From NCBI GenBank assembly GCA_030695945.1, contig JAUYOG010000032.1:1-64000 (forward strand): a stretch of 64,000 bases of DNA. Direction: 5' to 3'. Shown here one piece after another: positions 24,694 to 32,985 of the stretch. A program made the position numbers and the translations under genes. Numbering within the stretch: position 1 is the first letter of the stretch; every line of letters starts with the position of its first letter. The notes beneath the pieces were generated by a model. The model saw only the letters and a program-made list of their open reading frames with translations, made no database searches and was not told where the DNA came from. The stretch is from Ramlibacter sp. (GTDB lineage Bacteria > Pseudomonadota > Gammaproteobacteria > Burkholderiales > Burkholderiaceae_C).

Positions 24694-25716
24694 ATGGACA
24701 CGAGGACCACCCGCAGCCGCACCGCCAGGGACGTGGCCCTGCTCGCCGGCGTTTCCACCGCCACCGTTTCGCGCGCGCTGAACACGCCCGATACGGTGGA
24801 CCCGGAGACGCTCAAGCGCGTGCGCGACGCGATCAAGAAGCTGCGCTACGTGCCGCACGGCGGCGCCCGGTCGCTGCGCAGCCAGCGCAGCCGCATGGTC
24901 GGCGCGATCGTCCCCTCCTTCGACTACGCGCTGTACGCGCGCACCACCAGCGCGCTGCAGCAGTGCCTGGGCGAGCATGGCTATTCGGTGGTGCTGGCCG
25001 AGCACCACTACGACCTGCAGCAGGAGCTGCAGGTGACGCGCCAGCTGATCGAGCACGCCGTGGATGCCTTCATGTTCGTGGGGCTGGACCATGACCCGCG
25101 CCTCTTTGCGCTGCTGGAGGACTACGGCCGGCCCTTCGTGCTGACCTGGGGCGTGGACAGCGACCATCGCCACCCCGCCGTCGGCTTCGACAACCGCGCC
25201 GCCGGCCACGCCATCGCCAGCCACGTGCTGGGCCTGGGGCACCGCCGCATCGCCATCCTGAGTGCGCCGCTGGAAGGCAACGACCGCGGCCGCGAGCGCG
25301 TGGCGGGTTTCCGCGCCGCCATCGCCGAAGCCGGCGCCCCCGCGCCGCATGTGGAGTACGTGCAGCGCATCGCGCTGGGCGCGGCCGAGGAAGCGATGCA
25401 CAGGATCCTCAAGCGCAAGCAGCGCCCCACCGCGGTGCTGGCGACGAATGACGTGATGGCCGTCGGCGCGATGCTGGCGTGCCGCAGCGCCGGCGTGCGC
25501 ATCCCGGAGGACGTCTCCATCACCGGCATCGACAACACCGACCTGGGCGCGACCCAGGTGCCCGCCCTCACCTCGGTACGCACGCCGATCGTGGAGATCG
25601 GAACCGCGGCGGCGGAGCAGCTGATCGCGCGGCTGGAGGGGAAGGAGTTTGCGGCGAACCAGGTGATGGGGTTCGAGGTGGTGGTGCGGGGGAGCACGGC
25701 GCGACCCAAAGCTTGA
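24694..25716 (+). CDS. LacI-family transcriptional regulator
   Basis: The 340-residue protein has an N-terminal helix-turn-helix and hinge (TARDVALLAGVSTATVSRAL at about residues 10-29, hinge to about 65) and a periplasmic-binding-protein-like effector domain (RMVGAIVPSFDYALYAR onward, ATNDVMAVGAMLACR, and a final VRTPIVEIGTAAAEQL). It is divergent from the sulfate-ester operon and two LacI-type operators lie between, so it most likely represses that operon until a substrate or breakdown product binds. Confidence 0.92.
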   Translation: MDTRTTRSRTARDVALLAGVSTATVSRALNTPDTVDPETLKRVRDAIKKLRYVPHGGARSLRSQRSRMVGAIVPSFDYALYARTTSALQQCLGEHGYSVVLAEHHYDLQQELQVTRQLIEHAVDAFMFVGLDHDPRLFALLEDYGRPFVLTWGVDSDHRHPAVGFDNRAAGHAIASHVLGLGHRRIAILSAPLEGNDRGRERVAGFRAAIAEAGAPAPHVEYVQRIALGAAEEAMHRILKRKQRPTAVLATNDVMAVGAMLACRSAGVRIPEDVSITGIDNTDLGATQVPALTSVRTPIVEIGTAAAEQLIARLEGKEFAANQVMGFEVVVRGSTARPKA

Positions 25717-25744
25717 GGCCGCGCACACCTGTAAAGTCGCAGGG

Positions 25745-26965
25745 GTGCAACCCCAGGACAAACCTCTCGACAACCGCTCGGCCTGGCTGATGCTGCTGGT
25801 GCTGATCGGCGGCTTCGCCCTCAGCCAGGCGTTTCGCACGGCGCCGGCGATCATGGCGCCATCGCTGGCGCAAACCTTCAGCCTGTCGCCCCAGCAGCTT
25901 GGCTTGTTCGCGGCGGCCTTCCACTTCTCGTTTGCCGGGCTGCAGCTGTTCATGGGGATGGCCATCGACATGTACGGCCCCCGCCGCACCATCGTCGCGG
26001 TTTTCCCTCTCGCGATCGCGGGACCGCTGGTGATGGCCGCCGCACCCAACTTCAGCGTCCTCATTGCCGGGCAGATTCTCACCGGCATCGGATGCGGGCC
26101 GGCCTTTTTGGTGTGCACGGTGTTCATTGCACGCAGCTTTCCGGCGGGCCGGTTCGCCGCCGTGAACGGCGCGGCGCTGGGCATCGGATCGGTCGGCCTG
26201 CTGTTGACGGGCACACCGCTGGCGTGGACCATCGAGGCGGCGTCATGGCGCGTGGGGTTCATGGCGCTGGCGGCGATCGCGGCCATCGCCTGGGTCGCCA
26301 TCTTCGTCTTCGTGCGCGACGGCACGCCCGCCCACGAGCCGCGCCAGAAGCTGAACGTGGGCGCCGCGCTGCGCGGCTACGGCGAGCTGTTCCGGCTGCC
26401 GCACACCCTCGGCATCTTCGCCCTGGCGCTCACCACGTATTCATCCTTCATGGCGCTGCGCGGGCTATGGCTGGGCCCGATGCTGATCGAGCGCCACGGC
26501 TTCAGCCTGGTGCAGGCCGGCAACGTCGCCATCGCGATCTCGGTGGTCGGCATGATCGGCCCGCCGCTTTTCGGCCGCGTGGATCCCGGCGACCGGACCC
26601 GCCGGCGCTGGATCATGGCGTGCGCCCTCACCTCCGCTGCGTTGTTCCTCGGGATGGCGATGAACCCCGGCGCGGGCGGTGACGTTGCGTTGGCACTCGT
26701 GGTCAGCCTGTTGGCCGGCTTCGGCACGCTGCAGTACGCCGACGTGCGATCCGCCTACCCGCCGCACATGACGGGCCGCGCGATGGCCGTGTTCACGATG
26801 GCGATGTTCCTGGGCGTGGCCGTGATGCAGTGGTTTACCGGCGCGGTGGCCGGCGGCGCCGCGGCATTCGGCATCGAAACCTATGCGGCCGTGCTGGGCG
26901 CCATCGCGGCGTCACTGGCACTGGGCACGCTGGCCTTCAAGGTGTTGCCGGCTCCTGCTCGGTGA
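25745..26965 (+). CDS. Major facilitator superfamily transporter
   Basis: The 406-residue protein has twelve predicted membrane helices in two halves with the usual central cytoplasmic loop (about residues 190-215). A motif-A-like MAIDMYGPRRTIV follows helix 2. The substrate is not evident. It starts at GTG. It follows the LacI-family gene by 28 bases in the same direction and may be controlled with it, perhaps exporting a by-product or importing a related compound. The end overlaps a small convergent gene. Confidence 0.87.
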   Translation: MQPQDKPLDNRSAWLMLLVLIGGFALSQAFRTAPAIMAPSLAQTFSLSPQQLGLFAAAFHFSFAGLQLFMGMAIDMYGPRRTIVAVFPLAIAGPLVMAAAPNFSVLIAGQILTGIGCGPAFLVCTVFIARSFPAGRFAAVNGAALGIGSVGLLLTGTPLAWTIEAASWRVGFMALAAIAAIAWVAIFVFVRDGTPAHEPRQKLNVGAALRGYGELFRLPHTLGIFALALTTYSSFMALRGLWLGPMLIERHGFSLVQAGNVAIAISVVGMIGPPLFGRVDPGDRTRRRWIMACALTSAALFLGMAMNPGAGGDVALALVVSLLAGFGTLQYADVRSAYPPHMTGRAMAVFTMAMFLGVAVMQWFTGAVAGGAAAFGIETYAAVLGAIAASLALGTLAFKVLPAPAR

Positions 26966-27137
26966 CCGTGCGCGACGGCTCCCGCGAGAGATGCGCCATG
27001 ATCGCAGCCCATGCCCCGGCGCGGTCGGCCGGCGGATGGCCGTGAACGCCCCGAGCCCGGTCCGCCGCCTGCTGGCCGCACTGCTCGCCGTAGTGCATCA
27101 CGAGCGACAGGAGTTCTTCTTGCCAATGAGAGTCCAT
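26937..27137 (-). CDS. Hypothetical protein, 66 residues
   Basis: The small hydrophilic product opens with MDSHWQEELLSLVMHYGEQ and has an alpha-helical look with a second helix around DRAGAWAAIMAHLSRE. I know no family for it. The gene overlaps the end of the MFS gene on the other strand by 29 bases and has only a weak ribosome binding site, so it may not be real. A longer frame reaching to 27230 is possible but starts with residues of random look. Confidence 0.45.
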   Translation of the reverse strand: MDSHWQEELLSLVMHYGEQCGQQAADRARGVHGHPPADRAGAWAAIMAHLSREPSRTVTEQEPATP

Positions 27138-27327
27138 GACGGTGCCCTTTCGCGGCTGCCTGAATGCCCAGCCCATGGGCAATCGTGCGCCCGGATCCAG
27201 GGCGCCGCCATGATCTGGGACAAGCCTCATCCACGCCGGCTGACCGCCTGTCGTGGCGTATTCCTACACGACCCTCGAAATGGTCAACGCACGATCGTTA
27301 CACCTCAACGAGTACGAAGGTGACACG

Positions 27328-27642
27328 ATGAAAACACTGATCATTGCCGCGGCCACCGCGCTCAGCCTTATCGGCTGCGCCGGAATGCCCGGCGGCCAGG
27401 GCGGCCCGACGCGCACCGCCGGCCAGGCCATCGACGACGCCACCATCGGCACCAAGTTGAAGACGGCTCTCGCCGCAGACCCGGAACTGAGCGCGCTCAA
27501 GATCAACGTCGACACGACGCAGGGCAACGTCCGCCTGCGCGGCGAGGTGAAGTCCGTCGCACTGCGCCGCAAGGCCGAAGACATGGCCCGCAAGATCGAA
27601 GGCGTGAAGTCCGTCGACAACCAGCTGATGGTCACGGGCTGA
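27328..27642 (+). CDS. BON-domain lipoprotein
   Basis: The 104-residue protein has a lipoprotein signal with lipobox LIGC (lipidation at about residue 17) and one BON domain (residues 36-104) seen as DDATIGTKLKTALAADPEL, NVRLRGEVKS and VKSVDNQLMV. BON domains bind phospholipid or the cell envelope, and such small lipoproteins support outer-membrane integrity under stress. The ATG at 27328 is preceded by GAAGGTG; upstream in-frame ATGs give an N-terminus without a signal. Confidence 0.87.
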   Translation: MKTLIIAAATALSLIGCAGMPGGQGGPTRTAGQAIDDATIGTKLKTALAADPELSALKINVDTTQGNVRLRGEVKSVALRRKAEDMARKIEGVKSVDNQLMVTG

Positions 27643-27746
27643 ACCAGCTCGGGCCTGCCCGCGAGCGCAAGCATCGCATCCACCCTTGACGCGGGGCCGG
27701 TGCCCAGTACGATGGCGTGCTGCCCCCACCTCAACAAGGAGTTCCG

Positions 27747-28454
27747 ATGCGAAGCACCGTTTTGTTTGGCTTATTGGGCCTGGCCGGCGTCGTCGCCGCC
27801 GTGGGCTGCACGAGCATGCCGGCCGGTCCGGCCGGCATGAGCTTCTTCGTGACCAGCACGAACCCCGGCAAGGGCGGCGACCTGGGCGGGCTCGACGGCG
27901 CCGACAGGCACTGCCAGGCGCTCGCCACCGGCGCGGGCGCAGGCCACCGCACGTGGCGCGCCTACCTCAGCACGCAAGCGCCCGCGCTGAACAGCCCGGC
28001 CTTCGTCAACGCGCGTGACCGCATCGGAACCGGCCCCTGGCAGAACGCCAAGGGCGTCGTCATCGCGCGCAACGTCGAGGAGTTGCACTCCGAGAAGAAC
28101 AACATCAACAAGGACACGGCGCTGGACGAGAAGGGCCAGCCGGTCAACGACCGGACCAAGCAGCCCAACAAGCACGACATCCTCACCGGCTCGCGCCCGG
28201 ATGGCACCGCCTTTGCGGGCGGCCCAGGTGGCGGCGTGCCCTTCCCGGACATGACCTGCGGCAACTGGACGAAGAGCACGACGGAGGGCGCCGCGATGAC
28301 AGGCCACTTCGACAAGTCCGGGCCAATCGCCACCGCCGCCTGGGCGACCTCATGGAACTCCAGCCACCCCACCATCGGTTGCAGCATGGAGCGCATCCGA
28401 CCGACCGGGGGCGATGGGCTCCTGTACTGCTTCGCGGCCGATCAGCGGCGGTAG
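27747..28454 (+). CDS. Lectin-like lipoprotein, endostatin/C-type-lectin-related fold
   Basis: The 235-residue protein has a lipoprotein signal with AAVGC (cysteine near residue 21). The body carries FFVTSTNPGKGGDLGGLDGADRHCQ, WRAYLST, a WQNAKG segment and a C-terminal WATSWNSSHPTIGCSMERIRPTGGDGLLYCFA. These are hallmarks of a bacterial family related to the C-type-lectin or collagen NC10 fold, with paired cysteines that could form disulfides. The function is unknown; it is probably exposed on the outer membrane or in the periplasm. It may be co-regulated with the BON lipoprotein 104 bases upstream. Confidence 0.78.
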   Translation: MRSTVLFGLLGLAGVVAAVGCTSMPAGPAGMSFFVTSTNPGKGGDLGGLDGADRHCQALATGAGAGHRTWRAYLSTQAPALNSPAFVNARDRIGTGPWQNAKGVVIARNVEELHSEKNNINKDTALDEKGQPVNDRTKQPNKHDILTGSRPDGTAFAGGPGGGVPFPDMTCGNWTKSTTEGAAMTGHFDKSGPIATAAWATSWNSSHPTIGCSMERIRPTGGDGLLYCFAADQRR

Positions 28455-28521
28455 GGCGCGACCCACCCCATGAACCGGCCCTGAACGAAACCGCCGCTTG
28501 TGTGTTGCGCTCGGGTAAAGA

Positions 28522-28875
28522 TCAGGCGTCCACGATCATCTCGAAGCCGCCGTAGATCAGCCGCTTGCCGTCGAACGGCATCGGGTTGGTCTCGGGCGAG
28601 AAGCGCGGGTCGTCCATCACCTTCTTCATGCCCGCGTCGCGGACGGCCTTGGACGGCCAGGTGATCCACGAAAAGATCACCGTCTCATCCGGCTTGCGCT
28701 GCACGGCCATGGGGAACGAGGTGAGCTTGCCCTCGGGCACGTCGTCGCCCCAGCACTCGACCACTTTCAGCGCGCCGTACTCCTTGAACACCTTGGCAGC
28801 GTCCGTGGCGTAGCGCTGGTATTTGTCCCGATTGGCCGTGGGAACGGCGGCGACGAATCCATCGACATAGTTCAT
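28522..28875 (-). CDS. DUF1428 protein (YbaA-like)
   Basis: The 117-residue protein has the DUF1428 ferredoxin-like-fold signature: an opening MNYVDGFVAAVPTANRDKY, then ECWGDDVPEGKLTSFPMAVQ, FSWITWPSKAVRDAG and a final MPFDGKRLIYGGFEMIVDA. The family is cytoplasmic with no known activity. A well-placed AAGGAG precedes the ATG. It is divergent from the ATP-grasp-like gene; the 208-base gap between them holds a TACAAT that could be a -10 box for the plus-strand gene. Confidence 0.9.
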   Translation of the reverse strand: MNYVDGFVAAVPTANRDKYQRYATDAAKVFKEYGALKVVECWGDDVPEGKLTSFPMAVQRKPDETVIFSWITWPSKAVRDAGMKKVMDDPRFSPETNPMPFDGKRLIYGGFEMIVDA

Positions 28876-29083
28876 GCGTGATCTCCTTGAAAAGGGCTGG
28901 GCGCGACATGCAGCCCACAACCATACGACGAAGGACGGCGGCCAGTCTCGACATGTGCCTGTAACGGTAAGTGAGGGGCCTACAATCCGTCCTGGGGACA
29001 CAAGCAGGCTCCCCGCTTCAAGGCGCCCCGCGCGCCCAAGTTCTGCCGCCATCAACGGGCACCGCCCCGTAGAGGAGCTCGAC

Positions 29084-30130
29084 TTGAACCCTGCCGTCCC
29101 TTCCCCTTCCGCAGCCCAGGTGGCGCTGCTGTATCCCGGCGATCGCGCCACGCGCGACCGGGTAGACCCTGCCGAAAGCCGGTTTGCCGCCCTGTTCGGG
29201 GCCTTTGCGGCCGAGGGCGTCCGGGCCGTGCCTGCCGCGTACCACGATGACTTCGCCGACGAGGTGGAATCGCAGCTGCGCGGCGTGCAGGTGGCGATGG
29301 TGTGGTGCAACCCCATCGAGGGCGGCCGCAGGCGCGACCGCCTGGACGCGATGCTGCGCCGCGTGGCCGATGCGGGCGTGGTGGTGAGCGCGCACCCGGA
29401 CGCCATCCTGGCGTTGGGCACCAAGGACGTGCTGCTGGCCGCGCGCAACCTGCCCTTCGGCAGCGACGTGCATCGCATCGACAGCCTGGCCCAGCTGCAG
29501 GCCGACCTGCCGCAGCGGCTGCGCAGCGGCGCGCGCGTGCTCAAGCAGCATCGTGGCAACGGCGGCAATGGCGTGTGGCGAGTCGAACAGGCCGACGCGC
29601 AGACGCGGCTGCTGCGCGTGCGCCATGCCCAGCGCGGCAGCGAAGAAGAAACGATGGACATGGCCGCGCTGGCGCAGCGGCTGGCGCCCTACTTCGACAG
29701 CGCGAACGGCGGCCACATGATCGACCAGGCCTGGCAGCCACGGCTGGTGGAAGGCATGGTTCGCGCGTACCTGGTGGAAAAGCGCGTCGCCGGCTTCGGC
29801 GTGCAGGCCGTCAACGCGCTCTACCCTGGCGCACCGGGCCAACCCCCGCCGCCGTCCGGACCCAGGCTGTACCACGGGCCCGAGCTACCGCAGTTCCAGC
29901 GCCTGAAGTGCCTGCTGGAAACGGAATGGGTGGAGCTGCTGCGCACGCAAGTAGGGCTGCGGGCCGAGCAGTTGCCGCTGCTGTGGGACTGCGACTTCAT
30001 GCTGGGTGAGCCCGACGCCTCGGGCGACAGCTACGTGCTGTGCGAGGTCAACGTGAGCAGCGTATCGCCGTTTCCGCCATCGGCGATTCGGGCGATCGTC
30101 GATGCGGTGCGGAGGCTGCTGAGGGCCTGA
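29084..30130 (+). CDS. Cj0069-like protein with ATP-grasp features
   Basis: The 348-residue protein resembles the Cj0069 family and has glutathione-synthetase-like (ATP-grasp) features: QVALLYPGD, LALGTKDVLL, a basic nucleotide-binding loop KQHRGNGGNGVWRV, and a C-terminal acidic metal site CEVNVSSVSPFP. It probably joins a carboxylate to an amine using ATP, but no substrate is known. I prefer the TTG at 29084, which has GAGGAG at proper spacing. The open frame upstream has no such signal and lies in the divergent promoter region. Confidence 0.72.
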   Translation: MNPAVPSPSAAQVALLYPGDRATRDRVDPAESRFAALFGAFAAEGVRAVPAAYHDDFADEVESQLRGVQVAMVWCNPIEGGRRRDRLDAMLRRVADAGVVVSAHPDAILALGTKDVLLAARNLPFGSDVHRIDSLAQLQADLPQRLRSGARVLKQHRGNGGNGVWRVEQADAQTRLLRVRHAQRGSEEETMDMAALAQRLAPYFDSANGGHMIDQAWQPRLVEGMVRAYLVEKRVAGFGVQAVNALYPGAPGQPPPPSGPRLYHGPELPQFQRLKCLLETEWVELLRTQVGLRAEQLPLLWDCDFMLGEPDASGDSYVLCEVNVSSVSPFPPSAIRAIVDAVRRLLRA

Positions 30131-30142
30131 TAGCTCCCCAGC

Positions 30143-30790
30143 TCACCCTCTCGCCAGCACCACATGCGCCGCGCGGGACGTCGGCACGTATTCCGTAACG
30201 CGAAAGCCGAGCTGGACCAAGTCGATTCCGGGCAACAAGGCCTCGCCGCTGCCCAGCAGCGCGGGTGAGACCGCGAGATGCATCTGGTCAACCAGGCCCG
30301 CCTGAAGGTATTGGCGGACGGTGGAAGCGCCGCCGCCCACGCGCACGTCCTTGCCACCGGCCGCTTCACGCGCCCTGTCAAGCGCCTCGTGGATGCCGCC
30401 CGTGACGAAGTGAAAGACCGTGCCGCCTTCCATCGTGATGGCGTCGCGGGCATGGTGGGTCAGCACGAACACCGGCACGTGATACGGCGGGTTGGGGCCC
30501 CACCAGCCCTTCCACTGGTCGTCGGGCCAGGGGCCGCGGGACGGGCTGAACATGTTGCGGCCCGTGATCCAGGCGCCGATGTTGTCGAAGCTGCGCCGGG
30601 CGAACGCGTCGTCCACGTCGGTGTTGCCGCCTTCGGCGTGGAGAACCATCTCCCTGAACGTGCGCGTGTGGAGCATCCATGGATGCAGCGAGTCGCCGCC
30701 GACCCCCATGGGCCGTTCCAGGCTTTGCCGGGGGCCGGCGCCGTAGCCGTCGATGGAAACCGTGAAACCGAGAACCTTGAGCTTCGACAT
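30143..30790 (-). CDS. Dihydrofolate-reductase-like protein (RibD C-terminal family)
   Basis: The 215-residue protein belongs to the stand-alone RibD-C/DHFR-like reductases: an opening VLGFTVSIDGYGAG, the ITGRNMFSPSRGPW NADPH-site segment, VFVLTHHARD, and DVRVGGGASTVRQYLQAGLVDQMHL. Members reduce unknown folate- or riboflavin-like substrates with NADPH. It is followed closely upstream by a methyltransferase gene on the same strand, but there is no further operon context. Confidence 0.87.
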   Translation of the reverse strand: MSKLKVLGFTVSIDGYGAGPRQSLERPMGVGGDSLHPWMLHTRTFREMVLHAEGGNTDVDDAFARRSFDNIGAWITGRNMFSPSRGPWPDDQWKGWWGPNPPYHVPVFVLTHHARDAITMEGGTVFHFVTGGIHEALDRAREAAGGKDVRVGGGASTVRQYLQAGLVDQMHLAVSPALLGSGEALLPGIDLVQLGFRVTEYVPTSRAAHVVLARG

Positions 30791-30823
30791 GAATGAACTC
30801 CTGAAAAGACGATGACCGTCCCT

Positions 30824-31681
30824 TCACGACGAACGCGGGCGCCGCGAATCGACAATCATCCAGCAGGCCGAGGTGAACCGCACTTCTGCCCCGCGCACGA
30901 ACGGATCGAAGGCCGGGCGGACCGTGTCGATGACTCGGCTGCGCGTCGCCTCGTCCGCATCCCGCAAGGCCGTGCCGACGGGGCCGAGGCGCGTGAAGTA
31001 GCCCACGAGGTCCTTCTCAGGCAGGACGCATTCGACATCGACGGGCTGGATGTCGATGCCGGTCCATCCGCTTTGCTGCAGGATGCCGGCCACCCGCTGC
31101 CGGTCCGCGAAGGCGAACTGCCCCGGGCCGTCCGGCTTGCGTGGCGGCAGGTTGGACATCAGCGGCCGCGCGGCGCGCTCGGCCGCGGTCATGAACGGGT
31201 TCTCGTCGCCGCCGCGGAAAACGATCAGCCGCATCGACGCATTGGCGCTCGCCGCGCGGCGCAAGTTGGCGAAAGCCGCCACAGGGTCTTGGAAGAACAT
31301 CACGCCGAAGCGCGAGACGATCATGTCGAAGCCGCCGGGCTCGAAAGGGTGAGTTTGCGCGTCGGCGATGACGAAGCTCGCCGCCACGCCTTCGCGCGCC
31401 GCGCGAGCCCGGGCGGCATCGATCATCGGCTGCGAAATGTCGACGCCCGTGCACTGGCCGCCATTGCCGAGCAACCGCGCGATCGCGACCGTCGTGCTGC
31501 CCGTGCCGCAGCCCACGTCGAGCACGCGGCTCGGGGACGCGGAGCGCACACCTTCGACGAGCAGGTCTTCGAACGGCTGGAGCACCTGGTCGAGCAGGGG
31601 CTGCGCGTCGACCCAGGCGTGGCCGCCGGGGCCGTTCCACAGGGCCGACTGGCCCGGCGCTGGTGGTGGGGTGGTGTTCAT
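30824..31681 (-). CDS. Class I SAM-dependent methyltransferase
   Basis: The 285-residue protein has a Rossmann-type methyltransferase domain. Motif I is VLDVGCGTGSTTVA, then GVDISQPMI, then FVIADAQTHPF, and post-II FDMIVSRFGVMFF. The substrate is not apparent; the arrangement resembles ubiquinone/menaquinone-methyltransferase-like proteins of unknown specificity. The ATG at 31681 gives an ordinary N-terminus; an upstream ATG would add 20 basic residues. Confidence 0.85.
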   Translation of the reverse strand: MNTTPPPAPGQSALWNGPGGHAWVDAQPLLDQVLQPFEDLLVEGVRSASPSRVLDVGCGTGSTTVAIARLLGNGGQCTGVDISQPMIDAARARAAREGVAASFVIADAQTHPFEPGGFDMIVSRFGVMFFQDPVAAFANLRRAASANASMRLIVFRGGDENPFMTAAERAARPLMSNLPPRKPDGPGQFAFADRQRVAGILQQSGWTGIDIQPVDVECVLPEKDLVGYFTRLGPVGTALRDADEATRSRVIDTVRPAFDPFVRGAEVRFTSACWMIVDSRRPRSS

Positions 31682-31777
31682 CTGCTGGCTCCTTGGCTTG
31701 GCCCGAAGGCGAAAAGCCACACTCTGCCACTTCAAGCGCACTTGAGGTCAAGCGGTTTGTCGTAGAGCGTCAAGGGC

Positions 31778-31993
31778 TCATGGGGAGCGGCGCAAGGGCG
31801 CGAGCAGGTGCTTGAGCCCGTTGTGGTCAATCTCCAGCATCAGCGCCAGCAGGCGGCCCAGCTCGCCCGGCGGAAAGCCCTCACGCGCGAACCAGGCCAG
31901 GTAGTTGCCCGGCAGGTCGGCGATGACGCGGCCCTTGTACTTGCCGTAGGGCATTTCGCGGGTGACGAGGAGCGGCAGGAGCTGGGGGTCCAT
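31778..31993 (-). CDS. DUF3820 small protein
   Basis: The 71-residue protein fits DUF3820, annotated in some genomes as a putative quorum-sensing-regulated virulence factor. It has REMPYGKYKGRVIADLPGNYLAWF, EGFPPGELGRLLALMLEIDHNGL and a basic C-terminus. Related domains occur with exonucleases and DNA-repair proteins, but the role is unknown. A decayed duplicate lies 0.9 kb upstream. No Shine-Dalgarno sequence is evident. Confidence 0.85.
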   Translation of the reverse strand: MDPQLLPLLVTREMPYGKYKGRVIADLPGNYLAWFAREGFPPGELGRLLALMLEIDHNGLKHLLAPLRRSP

Positions 31994-32025
31994 CGCAGCA
32001 AGCGTAGCGCACCGCCGCCTCGCCT
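31787..32025. repeat. Intact copy of a 0.24-kb duplication
   Basis: This segment holds the DUF3820 gene and its upstream region. It is repeated in the same orientation at 32692-32923 with scattered substitutions and a 7-base deletion. Similarity runs from GCGGCGCAA at the 3' side of the gene to the GCGCACCGCCGCCTCGCCT upstream of its start. Confidence 0.8.
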
Positions 32026-32068
32026 CTTACCGCGGGGGAGATATTCCTCGCGTCGAACTGCCCCGCTG

Positions 32069-32245
32069 CTACTTGGCCAGCGCCCGCAGCACGTCGTCGC
32101 GGTCGGGCCCGCGCACCTTGATGGCGTTGAGCACCTGCACGCGGCTGCGCCCGGTGGCGCGCATGAGGGAGTAGATCTCGTTTTCCAGCTTGCTGTCGAT
32201 CTTAGACAGGGGATCGGGCTTGATGGTGCTGTCGGCAGTGGTCAT
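32069..32245 (-). CDS. Small conserved-looking protein, 58 residues
   Basis: The frame reads MTTADSTIKPDPLSKIDSKL at the start and ends GPDRDDVLRALAK. It is acidic then basic, predicted helical, and the middle GRSRVQVLNAIKVRG resembles a helix-turn-helix. Codon third positions are strongly G or C, as in real genes here. I cannot name a family. It lies between DUF3820 and SUI1 on the same strand and may belong to the same transcript. Confidence 0.65.
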   Translation of the reverse strand: MTTADSTIKPDPLSKIDSKLENEIYSLMRATGRSRVQVLNAIKVRGPDRDDVLRALAK

Positions 32246-32300
32246 GGCGGGCCCTTGGTTGATGGCCCAGTGTGACAGGTTCCCAGGAGGGAGCCAAAAC

Positions 32301-32671
32301 TCAGCCGCCGGCGCGCTTGACGTTGTGCCCCTGCCCCTTCAGCAAGGCCATGACTTGTCGCAGTGGTCGCCCTGCACTTCGATGACGCCCTCTTTCACCG
32401 TGCCGCCCGAACCGCACGCGGTCGTGAGTTGTTGCGCAAGTTTGGCGAGCGACGCCGAATCCACGGCAAGCCCCCGAACCACCGTCACGGCCTTGCCGCC
32501 GCGACCCTTGGTCTCGCGCGAGACGCGGACGATGCCATCGGAGGGTGCTGGCGCAGCAGCGTTGGCCTTGGCGCAAACGCATTGCGCGATTGGCTGCCGG
32601 CAAACCGGGCACATGCGGCCCGACTCGGTGGAATAGACCAAGCCGCTGGGGGCATTGGTGCGAGACTTCAT
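32301..32671 (-). pseudogene. yciH: SUI1/YciH-like translation factor, frameshifted near the end
   Basis: The first frame encodes an N-terminal zinc-ribbon-like segment (CPVCRQPIAQCVC) and most of the SUI1 domain (TKGRGGKAVTVVRGLAVD, GSGGTVKEGVIEVQGDH), then stops early at 32339. The expected last SUI1 strand, ending GQGHNVKRAGG, is found in another frame ending at 32301. One base lost around 32352-32354 explains both. The gene is either recently broken, read by frameshifting, or affected by a sequencing error. Intact relatives help start-codon selection or act like eIF1. Confidence 0.85.
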
Positions 32672-32691
32672 AGCGCGCGCACCCCGCAGTC

Positions 32692-32923
32692 GCGGCGCAA
32701 AGGCGCGAGTAGGTGCTTCAGACCGTTGTCTCCAGAATCAGCGCGAGCGCGCGGCCCAGCTCGCGCGGCGGAAAGCCCTCACGCGCGATCCCGGACAGGT
32801 GGTTGCCCGGTAGGTCGGCGATGACGCGGCCCTTGTACTTGCCGTAGCGCATTTCGCGGGTGACGAGGAGCTGCAGAAGCTGGGGGTCCATCGCTGCAAG
32901 CGTAGCGCACCGCCGCCTCGCCT
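32692..32923. repeat. Decayed copy of the 0.24-kb duplication
   Basis: This is a direct repeat of 31787-32025, 232 against 239 bases. The 7-base difference is a deletion within the duplicated gene. The copy lies at the left edge of the TIR/SLOG gene block. Confidence 0.8.
32718..32891 (-). pseudogene. DUF3820 duplicate truncated by a 7-base deletion
   Basis: The frame starts MDPQLLQLLVTREMRYGKYK and follows the intact copy to about residue 53, then a 7-base deletion shifts the frame and ends the protein at 57 residues. After the lesion the lost tail (LKHLLAPLRR) can still be read in another frame. It is probably non-functional. The start region and upstream sequence are still close to the intact copy. 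Confidence 0.75.
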
Positions 32924-32985
32924 GTCATGGCGGGGAAAACGTCCCGGAATGCGCGCGACGCGATTGAGGAATCAGGTTGCACAAG

